Part shown: piece after piece, positions 37,001 to 49,000 of the stretch
Position numbering within the stretch: the stretch's first letter is position 1
How the letters are laid out: each line of letters starts with the position of its first letter
The notes under the pieces: generated by a model
What the model was told of the DNA's origin: nothing
What the model saw: the letters and a program-made list of their open reading frames with translations, nothing else
The model's database searches: none
Position numbers and translations under genes: made by a program
Source of the DNA: Sapria himalayana
Taxonomy: Eukaryota; Streptophyta; Magnoliopsida; Malpighiales; Rafflesiaceae
Direction of reading: 5' to 3'
Length of the DNA: 64,000 nt
Assembly (NCBI GenBank): GCA_029783825.1
Contig: JAREIK010001468.1
Span: 3,642,261 to 3,706,260 of the forward strand

Positions 37001-40000
37001 TGCCTATAGCCTACCGTTAGTGATACTGATACCATCATATGCTGACGAGATTTATTATTTTTGGATTGTCTTTATTTATTATTTTTATCATTTGACTTTG
37101 AGCTTGCTATTTTTTTGTTATTATGTTTTTTGTTTATTCAGATACTTATGAGATTCATATTTTATGTTTATGAGTTATAACTTTGATTTATTGATTTTTA
37201 TATTTTAATGATTTAATCATGTTTTATTATTTTGTAATTTATACGTATTTTTAGTTGTGACTTGTGATAGTAATTTTATTTTTTTGTTGTATTAATTTAA
37301 TTAATTTAGTATTAAAATTTAAAATTTATAATATTTTTGAAATTTTGGGTGACTCAATTTTGAATGGGTCGAAATGGCCCCACCCAGCCCTATCGGGCTT
37401 GACCCGGCTTGAACCCAACAAGTCCATGCATGACCATGCACAAACCAGGTACAAACCAGGTACAAGGCAGGTTGGCGGGCCATGCCGGGCCGGCACTTCT
37501 CAAGTCATGCTATGCCAGGCACGACACAGTGGCCCGATTGGGCCACCAAAAATGGCCTGGCCTGGCCATGCCCAGCCCATTTGACACCTCTAGTGCCATC
37601 AAATGTGCTTTCATCGAGTACTATAGTACTTATGTTAGTGTAATTTACTAGAGACCAGAAGAGTTATTACGAATACCGATGTTATTTTTTTTTGAGGATA
37701 AATCTTTTTTTTTAAGGCTCGATCAAGAGAACTTATCTTTAGATGATATAGTAGTATGCTCATTTCTCTATTTTATTGTTATTCCAAATGAAAGAATAAT
37801 GTTCAACCTTGCTCATATACCCATGCCTAATATGACTAACATGATTGATTTTGAGGAAAATAGTGTCACTTCTCTTAGAAGAGGAGTCTATTGTGAGTGT
37901 CCCACTTGACATGAAGTATGAGTCTCCTCAATAGAGATTGATTGAGGTTGGGAGATTTTGATGATCATGATCTCAATATATATATTAGATGTATATGTTC
38001 ATAATTTATTTTATTATAGAAGAAACTTGGAGTATCAACACTAGGTTCTTTTAATTGTATTATAGAAGAAACTAATGATGTATTATATTCAACATATTTT
38101 ATTTTAAGTATTTTCTTATTCTCATTTAATATTATATATTATTGTTTTATATTCTGGTTTGATAGTTGTAGGATTTTGGATACTCTTTCTATGATACATG
38201 GTCATCCAGGATGGTGACAGATTATGTTGAAAGAATTGAACACAATCTCATTTATTCTAATATGGAATCTCATCTCAAAACTAGTAGGTTATCCTATAAT
38301 AAGATGTAATTTGGTGTATAAGATCAAGATTTGACTTGAAGGAAAAAATGATCTATTGATGGCTAAGTTGGTAGCGAAAAAGTTTTACGAGACCTATGAT
38401 ATTGATAATGAGATACATTATTCTCTGTGGCTAAAATCATCATCACTAGGTTACTAATTTTTATTGTTGCACTGTACAACCTGATTATCTATCAGCTAGA
38501 TATTATGAATGTTGTGATTTAAAGGAAGAAGTGTTCATTCAGTAGATGCCAAGATTCATTCTTCATAGGAGAATAAATATATTGTGCATATTGGGAAAAG
38601 TATTTTATGGTATAGAGTAGCTTCTTATTACATGATTTAATATATATTTTTTTATATTTATTATATTTGGTCTTATGAAAGATGCGTGTTAGATTATTAT
38701 TTTTTTCTAACATAAACAAAGAGATGAGTTATAATGTTAATTGTATATGTCGATGATATTTACTTATAGGAGATGATCAATTAGGTATATTCCAATTGAA
38801 ATTATTTTTGTGGACAGTGTTTCATATGAACGATATGAGATGTCTAAGGTATTTTCTTTTTTTTTTTTTTTTGGATAACCAAGAGGTTCAGAGCCCACTT
38901 ACGTGGGCCCCTACATCCCCTTGGGCCCCCCGAGAACTGAGCAGGTAAGAATTCCCCAGTACCCCCCCCTGGTGAGACTTGAACTCGTGACCTCCCGGTC
39001 ATTGCCTGAGAGTCTTCACCAGCCAGCTCCCTTATGAGAAGGGTATGTCTAAGGTATTTTCTTGATATAGTGGTTGGATACTTAAGAGGTATGATATTTT
39101 TTTAGAGGAAATACACTTTATATATTTTATATAAATTTGGTATGTCGGGATGTTCTTGCTAATAAATAATGGTTCAATAATTGATCCTACTAAATATAAT
39201 ATAATCATATAAAAATTAAATTATCTAATAGCTACTAAATATGATATTGACTCTCATAGATAGATTTATTTGGACTCAATGCTTAGGATTTTCAAGTATG
39301 TGAAGAGAGTTTTAGAATGTGAGATCACTTTTGGAGATAATGATCATAGTTGAATATAAACATATTTAGATTCTAAATTGGACTTCTATGATTACAGATA
39401 TGAGATCCGTCAAATATTTTTATGTTTTTTTTTTGAAGATATTATTTTCTTGAAAATTAAAAGATAAATAGTTATTTTCGAGATCAAGCACATAGACAAA
39501 GTACAAAGTTATGATATCAGCTACGTGTGAATTCTAAAGGATCGATAACTTTTTTGGGGAGTTTTGTCTTTCAGTTCAGAGATTGATGATATTTTATTAT
39601 GATAATTAGACATCTCATCACATTGTAATAAATTCTATGTTTTATGAGTAGGCAAAACATAATGAGATTGATAGTTACTTTATTTGAGAGAAGATTCAAA
39701 ATTATTTGATCACTATAGCTTACGTATCTATTAGCAATCAGATTACAGACATCTCTAAGAATATTCTTAGAGGGTTACAAGTTGAAGAATGATATTAATT
39801 TTTAGTTTATTCTATATTGTTTTATTTATTTTTTAATTATTTGTGAGCACCTGACTTCTTAGCTCCCCCAACGATACACACACACACACATATGCGTGTG
39901 TGTGTGTGTGTGTGTGTGTGGTTTTTATCTTCTATTCAAAAATTATTTTTATTTTTATTCTTCCATTTATATATCTCCTCCCTCACTCCTCTCTCTTTTT

Positions 40001-43000
40001 TTCTCCTAATGGCATACATCCTAAATCAGTATGAATAATAAGCATTGTGGGCAATAAGCTCAACCCTCCATGCATTCACATATCTTGGGCGAAAATTCTA
40101 AGTGTTTTTTTCTTTTTTAAAATATGAATTTGGTAGTTGTTTATTTCATTTCCTGCCTTCCACCCTTCTCTCTAAATCTTATTGTTCTTGTTTCTGATTC
40201 TTCTTATATCGCACCGCCTCTTTCTACTTCTCATGTTTGTTCTATCCTTCTTTCGAACATAAACTTAACGCCTCTTAAAAGAGACCTACAAATAAACCAT
40301 ATCTTAACAATTGTATTCATATAATCCAAGCAGTGAAATCTAATAATAATCAAGGAGTTGACAGATGAGTCATGCCCAAATGTGCCCTCCAATAATGGCA
40401 TTCCATATGAACACTTGTCTTAACAATTATGCTCCACATTTGAGGGCCAATAATTTGTCTCTATGCCTCGGGCATTTACCTACTTGCATTTGGACAAATT
40501 TGAACAAAGAGGCTTCAGAGCGACCAAAACCTCAGTTGAAAGAACAACTAGGGTTTCGGGACAATCTGCTGCCCTTCCATTGAAAAAATCATCAAAAAAA
40601 CTGTTGCCTGAATTCCTACGACTTGTGTGCTGTTGTGATACGTAGCTGCCATTGTTGGGCGACAGCAATAGTGGCGCTGATGCCAAAATTTCTTTTCTTT
40701 TCTTGTTATTTTCTGTTGCACAAAGTGAGTGTGTCAATGGGAGAGTTGGTGCATAGTGTTTCTAGGGTTTATTTTTCTATGATATCAAACTATGATATCA
40801 TATATAGATTCAATGAATATCTCTAGGTGGCCCATCCTTCGGTATTAGGTATGCTAAATTGATGTTCTTCTCTATCTATCTCTATCATGATATTCTCTCT
40901 TTATAAAATTATTGTTTCCTCAAATAAAAAATAATGTACCAAATTAGGATTTCTGCAAGCACTAATTAGGGTTTCTACCCAAAATGCTCTAAAAGATTTC
41001 TCAAGCACATCACTACACAATTCTACCTTGCTCAAGTGCTCCATCATCGTGCATGTTCTTTGCTCAGGCACACCGCTATGCGTGTCTATACTTGTTGGCA
41101 CATAGTAACCTTGTACCATTCTTCCACGTCATGCGTGCATGCACTATGTTAACACAATGCACATGATTTTGCACCTAGGGTTTATAAACTTTATATCATA
41201 TTACAAAATAATATAAAAAAAATATACAATAATTTTCAATAAAATCATACAAATACTCCATTTTAAATAGGCAAAAATGATTGAGGCAATTCAAAGGCTG
41301 AGTGCTCCCATCAACATAAAAATAAAAAGAATGTCATAATAACAAAAAGCTAAAATAATACAATAAGGTCAATAACATCTATTATCTAATGAGATTCTTT
41401 AGATCCAGTATTTGCTAAAGAAAATTGAGTATTCACTTTCTTCTCTCATAAATTTTTACTATGCCAGTCAAACATAAATGCATATAACATAAAAATTTGG
41501 TGTTTCAAGAATAGATGAATCACCTAAAGATAAATTGATTCTTTCTCGGGTAGAAGATTCAAGATGATACTATCGGTACAACATATCAGATATATTCAAA
41601 CTTTAGAGTAGTCATTGAACATCTTCACGAATGTCTTGAGGAGTTATTGAATTTATCCTTTTCATTATTATTTTCTGAGGGGGTGTATTTTATAATAATT
41701 TTTTTTATCTTTATCCTTTTTATTATTATTTTATTATTTATATCATTATTGGTGGGAGCACCTAGCATGTGACTTGTTCTTATTTATTGGCCCATTATAC
41801 AAAGATATTGCATATACGTTATTTCTTTTCTAATGAGTTATTTTAGATATTTATTTGCATGGATTCAAATTCATAACAAGTAATATATGAAGAATAAGAA
41901 ATATGTATTGTTACCTTAAAGATGAGTTATATATATTGATCTCTCGTAAATATTATACCTGATGAGTTATGTGAGAATTCCTAAATGACTTCAGTAGTCA
42001 ACCTATCTCTCTTAGCATCTCACTTTAGTACGTTATTTCTTCTTATAATTTGTTTGTGATAAGAATAATATTTGATTTCCAAATTTTGATGACATATCAA
42101 AGCTCCACCAGTTAACACTAATAGTGGGTAGGTGGGTTGGTATAACACACATAATTCTTACACTAATAGTGGGTTGATGTCATTGCTGACACATACCACA
42201 TCCAAAATTTTGTCCTCTTTTTTTGCTTCTTCTTTCTTGTGTGTTTATAGTGTATGCATGTTGTGTGTAGTATGTGCTATTTTGCGTCATTTTTTTGCTC
42301 ATTGTAAAGAGCAGAAAACCCCAATTGAGTTTTCTATCCACCTCGATTGAAATGGTGTGTCTTTTTTTTTTTTTGCGTGTGATATATCCATGCGATGAGG
42401 AAGGAATGGAGGGGAAGGTGCATTTTTTTGTCTCCTTCTTTGGGAAGGGTAGTGCACATGTAAAATGTGTTGTTAAGGTGTATGTGATCTCCTTTTCTAT
42501 AAATTCTATGATTTGTACCCTTTAAGATTTTGACTATGATATCATGTTGAAAGTAAATTACAAAAAAATAATACAAACATAAATGAAAACTCACACATAT
42601 AATATGTACAAGAGGATGCCCTAATGTAATGGACAAAATAGATTATAACAACTCACATCTCTGATACTGATATCCATAATGATTTAGAAAGAAATAAAAA
42701 TAAAATTGTAAACTAAAAATAGGCTAAATTATAACATATAAAATATTCAATCTCAAATAGAAAAACTTTATTATATATATGAAGAATATAATGTGAATAT
42801 ATAATTTTGAAATGGATTGGAATAACTTACCCACAGGGTACTCTTATTCATGAATAATAAAAATAATAAATTAACCATAAACTTTAATTATAAGTTTAAT
42901 CAGCTTAAGATGAAAGCTGTGATGAGAAGTTTTACTTAAATTTATCATGTGGACTACTTGTATACATGCCCAATTGTAGATATGATGACTTTTATTAAAA

Positions 43001-46000
43001 TGGTCTTGTTTATTGATGCTTATCATGAGTAAATGATATTTTAGTTAAGTGAGGCGTATATTACTCCATTGTGATTTTGATGAGGAGATTTTTGTAAATT
43101 AGCAATAAGATTTTATAGCTTTGTGAACAATGAGACTTTATAATTTGTAAATTTTGAATTCTTTTATTGAGGCCATTTCTTGGTGCAACTGTAAGTGTCC
43201 TAGCCTAGGGATGCTTAGTATTGGGTTTAAGACTCATCAGATACAGTCTTTCTGATTTTAGGGAATAAGAATTTTGATATATTAATCTATCACAGTCTGC
43301 ACACTAAATAGAAATCTTATGCAATGGGTACTACATTTTTTATATTCTAAAAAGTTTTAAAAAAACATAATTTCTATAACTTAGCTTAGCATGCTTATTT
43401 CTATTTTTTATTTTTTATTTTTTTGGATTTTGTAAATATATCTATGACTAATCTTAATTTTATGAAAATGGGTCAAAATTAAAGACTTATAATTGTCCTT
43501 GGTAACATGTAGATAATATTGGTGTGAACGACCTAACCATGTTCTTAGATAATTTTTGATAATTATGCATTTTCATTATGTTATTTTACACACAATAGGT
43601 TAATATTTTAGGTCAGAGGCTTAATCCATGTGTTTTTGTTCATGTATGATGGTGCATAATTGTCATTTTGTTGTAGAACATGATCATGATCCAAGAGTAC
43701 GGAACAAATGATGAATTTTATTATCCCCTCATTCTCGTTAGCTCTACTCATCCCCTCATAGCGGGTAAGACTCCAATTTTAGCAGTATGAATAAGATATT
43801 TGGCAAAGACATCTGAGGCACATATATGGCATCCCAGGGGATCAAATTCTTGTCCATCAGGGTTAAGCATTCTTTCCTTTTTACCAATCGAATTACCATA
43901 CTGTTAGCTTACGTAATGATGAATTATTTCACATGCTAGGTCAGCCATTATAATAATGGAGTATATTAAAATCATGATATTTGATGTTTTACTACACACT
44001 TAACTTTTGTAGTATTTGTTGTGTTGTTTTGATGATAGGTACTATTATGTTGTAGCGTAAGCATTGCTTTTCCCTAGTCATGTGATGATTTATGCCATTT
44101 TTTTTGATCTTCTTTTCATGTTGGAACCTATTTTGGTTCCAATGCAATAGGTGTCATTGGATGCAGCAAAAGTTGTCAATGTGACTCCGCGATATGCACG
44201 TCTAAGAGCTTGCGCAGATGGCTCTTCCAAGGGGAAAATTATTGGGTGGGAGAATATAGAACTTATAAGCGATCGACCTCTTGAAACAATGCTGAAAGAA
44301 TTCAAGCTATTAAAAGAAGAACACCCAAGTAGGATTCTCATTGCTTCCATCATGGAGGAGTATAACAAGGAAGCGTGGGAAGAACTTATAGATAGAGTAC
44401 AACAAACTGGAATTGTAAGCCCTTTGTGTTGGATGATTTTCTTTTGTTGCATTTGATCCATTCAAATGTCGAAAGAATGGTCACGAGAAGTTTCTTTTTT
44501 GTGCCAAGCAAATCATTATATCTTTTTTTAGGATGCCATTGAAGTTAACTTTTCATGCCCTCATGGGATGCCAGAGCGCAAAATGGGTGCTGCAGTTGGG
44601 CAAGATTGCAAGTTACTAGAAGAGGTTTGTGGATGGATTAATGCAAAAGCCATTGTTCCTGTTTGGGCTAAGATGACTCCTAACATTACCGATATAACTG
44701 AGGTTTGTTTCTTTTTTTCTTGTGCTTCATTCATGGAGGTTATACATGGTGCACAAGACCCATGTCTAGTGCAGAGCGTACGAGAGATTAATATCTCATT
44801 TACTTAACTCCTAAAAGTTAGAGAGACTATATTTGATAGATCTCAAACCTGAGACACCATCCTTAAACAAAGACATTTTTCATTGCACCAAGTTATGACT
44901 TTCATTCATGAATGGAGGAATATGATCGTTTATAAGGTAAATGAAGTAGTTGGATTCTTCGCACCATTGGATTGTTCAGTTGGATTTTTACCTTTAGTGT
45001 AGGGCATGAGATATGTTAATATTCTGACAGTTTTATCCCTAAAAGTCCAATAGACTGTATCTAATGAGTCTCAAATTCGATGTTATAATTTATATATATA
45101 TAAGTGATTATGCTGAAACATAACATCAATGAATTGTACAGAACATAACATAACCACAACAGATATCAATTTTAATGTGACCCACTAGTAGTTTAATACG
45201 ATTAGCTATGTCCACCAGAAAAAAGAACGTAATGCTTATAGATTTATTAATCCTGAATATTTTAGTATAGAATTGAGAGAAAGAAGAAGAATAGAGCACA
45301 CTTTCACGATTACAAATAATATATATGTATATATATATATAAAATAATCAGGGTTCTACTAAAATAGAATGAGTCGGATATTCATAGTGGACTGGGTCAT
45401 GCTCTAAAAATTTTTTCAGCCCGCTGACCGGGTAGTGGGACCCCATTATTGTCCCAATATCATGTATCCAATCTCTCAAACATAATATATTAATACATAG
45501 AGGTGTCAAACGGGCCGGCCCAGCACGGCACGGCCCGTTTTTCCCGTGCCCCGCCGTGCTACCGTGCCGTGCAGGGCACGGCACGGTCACTGTTCCGTGC
45601 CGTGCCCGGCACGGCACGGTATTTTATCCCACGGGCACGGCACGGCCCGTGGGCACGGTTCGGACGTGCCGTGCCGTACCCGGCCCGCTCGGGCACGTTT
45701 GCTCAACCGGGGTCCGGGTCCCGGGAGCCAAGAGGCAACACTGTTGCCTCTTGCGTGTTGCAACAGCCAAGCACGGGCACGGGCGCACGGCCCGTGCTTG
45801 GCACTTGGCAGTTGGCTTGGCTGCCTTGGCACTTTGAAATAATTTTTTTTTTTAAATTTTTTTATTATTTTTCTGTTTATCTTTATTTAAGTTTATGTAA
45901 TAAAAAAAAAATAAAATTTTTTGTTTAAAAATATTACATTTAAAATTAAATGTAAGTATGTAAAAAAAAAATTAGAAAATTTATTTTTTTTTTCAATTAA

Positions 46001-49000
46001 GTTTAGCATTTTTTAATATTATAATGTATTAATTAAATATTAAGATTTAAAGTTAATAAATTTTAAAATAATAATTAAATACATTAAGTTAGTAAAAATT
46101 TTAATGAAAAAAAATTTAAACTACGCAAATAAAAATTACCATTCATGCTTTTGAAACCAAAACTCCGAAAAAAAAAAGTATAAGTTTCAACTTCAACACA
46201 ACGTATAATACAAAGTACAAACAAAGCGTATAAAAAATAAATATATCGAAAAAAAAGAGCAGATGAGCATCAATCGTCAAGCGGCATATAATGAGAATCA
46301 TCAGCCACAACATCAAAATCAGTATCATATGGGTCATCATCATCGGCAATCAGCTCCTCCGCCATCGTAGTGGATGTGGATGCGACTGCAGTGTCTGTCA
46401 CAGTCCCAGCTTCAGCACGATCACTGATGCTAAATCTCGAATCCTCCCAATCCTTCAAACATGCCAAGGCCTCAACCATATCTGGACGTAATCTCGATCT
46501 CCTATCCGAAATCACGTTCACTGCAACAGAAAAAGCAGACTCCGATGCTACGCTCGACACCGGAGGAGTCAGTAGATCCCGTGCCATCCTAGATAGCACG
46601 GGATAGGCGGACTCATATGATTTCCACCACTGTAATAAATCAAGATTCTTATTGTCAGATGGTGATAGGATTGAGCAGTAATCGGTATCTAAGTACCGAG
46701 ACAGCTCGCTCCTATGTGAAGGTCCACCCCTACGTTTCCCCCTCGCTAGGTTAATGGAATATGGGTCATCTCCGAACAAGGTATCAGAGTCCGTACTCAC
46801 AGTCTCAACACCACCACCACCATACCTAGTATCGTAGTATGTGAACAGGTCTGTCAACTTCTCGTAAATGAACCCTTGAGGTGGCTCTTCCAGGTTCATG
46901 CACGAGAAAATGAAAGTCAGGGTGTTTTCAACCCCTTCCACCTTAGCCCTAGGGTCCATGCATGCTGCGAGGCAATAAAGAGATGGAATGGTGGACCAGT
47001 ACTTCAGGTACTTGGTCTCCATCTCTGCAACCATAAGGCTGAGCGTCGGGTCCGCTCGATACATCCTAAACATGCTACTAATGTTGCATATGCAACGGAG
47101 TGCAATGCAAGTGGTGGGTGTATAAACCGACGAACACATGTTCGTCGTGTCATAAAATATCTTCAGGAATTTCATAAATGAAATTCCTGAAGCCCAGTCA
47201 GTGTTGTCAATAATAAGTTCGCCACTCTTACTATTGACGTAGTCGGATATCACGTGTTCGTATCCAACACATGATTCCAACATCAGGTACGTGTAATTCC
47301 AACGATGTCTCACATCAGATTGGAATTTTTTCTTCTTAAGATTCGCAGACAAACAGAGATTACCAAACTCTTGTAGTCTGCGAGGAGTGCGAATATACTT
47401 GAGTGCATTGCGTATATGTTCCAACGCGGTGGAACACACCTTCATACCCGCTTGAACTATAAGGTTAATAACATGACACATGCATCTGACATGAAATATC
47501 TCTCCTAAAGGTGCGTCTCTAATATTCCTAACAAACATATTGATCGCTACTCCATTATTCGCAGCATTATCGAAAGTGACACAAAATTTTATTTTGAATT
47601 TTATATTCCCTAAATATTTTCATCATACACTCAAAAATGGCCGGGCCATCATGAGGATGAAGAATCTCAGTGAATCCTAATATTTTTTTATTTATTGTCC
47701 AGTTTGAATCGACATAATGACTCGTGATACATGCATAAGAAGAATCATCGTGACATGTCCATATATCGGACGTCACGGACACCACTCCACTAAATGCCAA
47801 AAATTCATTAATTATTTTTTGTTTTTCTAACTTATATATCTTTAGTATGTCACTCCTAGATGTGGACCTAGGAATCCTACGATAGGATGGCTGAAAATAA
47901 GTCTGCATGATGCGGACTACCCTCGGATCTTCCGAAAATCTGATCGGAAGACCCATCAATGTGATGAGCCTGGCCATGCCGTCCCTACCCAACTCGTTGG
48001 AGTATACGAAGGGACTAAACTTTGAGACTGAACTCGATCCAGTCTCAAAAAATGTAGTGCCAAGTTGGGTTTGCCTAGGATCTAACGGTCCATGTTTTTT
48101 GGAGCATATTTCAGAATGCCTCTTTAGGTGCCCAGTCCCACATGTACTCTTGCATGTTAAAAGTCGCATACAATATTTGCACTGTGCCATTTCATGTTCC
48201 TCACCCCTAACATCTAATTGTGTTATGATTTTAAAATGTGTCCAAACGACAGAAGTCCTCCTAGTTTTTTGTTTTTTAGAACTTTGGGCTGACATGACAG
48301 GAGAAACCAAAGTTTCAGGAGCCACGGACGTTTGTGTAACACTAACATTTTCATTTTCCAAATTTAAATATGTGTTAGGTGAATTCGTCATTTTTTTTTT
48401 CGTACGTTTTTCTAGAGAGAGAAGATTTAGAGAGAGAAAATAAAACAAAAAGTAAATTATATTACCCGGTAAAAGCAAAGAGGTCTCTCACGTGAAAGAT
48501 GCACCGAAGCCCGCAGGAAGCTTTGAAGTTCAAAACTCAAATTGAGTTTCACGAAAATTCAAGCCGAAATCAATAAAACGAGGGCCGAGCGAGAAAAGCA
48601 CGGTTTATGTGAGAGAGAGAAAAAATTGAGAGGATTAATGTTTTTGAAAAACATAAATTCTATAGGGAGGGGGGTAGATTATATAGCCTAAAAAAAGTTT
48701 TTGTTTAAAAAAAAAATTATTTTTTTATTATTTTTTTGAATTTTTTTATTAAATTTAATGGGCAGAATCACGAGGACCGTCGGATTCTGCCCCCTAGCCG
48801 TTGGCGTCGAATCCAACGGCTGAAAATCGATCTATGTTTGAAATTTTTTTTTTTTTCCCGTTATTTTTTTCATTTTTCTCGGTTTTCGGCGGAAAAGACC
48901 GCGGGTCGGGTCTGTTTGGACCCGACCCGCGGTCTTTTTTCCGGGGGGGCCCTAGTGCTGGTGGTTCGAGCACGAGTCACGCGGTCACGCCACGGCACGC

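Larger units (their letters stand above)
34560..37592 (+). mobile_element. Decayed hAT element B
   Basis: A transposase remnant (34,595-36,490) is followed by about 600 bp of 3' sequence ending in CCCATTTGACACCTCTA at 37,592, a canonical hAT right end. The bases immediately after (GTGCCATC) belong to a copia integrase frame, so the element inserted into copia E. I cannot locate the left terminus or left target duplication, so the left part is probably deleted or rearranged. Confidence 0.65.

Noticed and set aside
44090..44461. 123-codon minus-strand frame
   Set aside because: Antisense to PYD1 exon 2.
45503..45930. Several overlapping frames of 80-140 codons on both strands
   Set aside because: All arise from GCACGGCACGG-type subterminal repeats of hAT C.
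47907..48443. 178-codon plus-strand frame
   Set aside because: Shadow of the transposase N-terminal half on the opposite strand; the minus frame carries the BED finger and RNase-H-like motifs.
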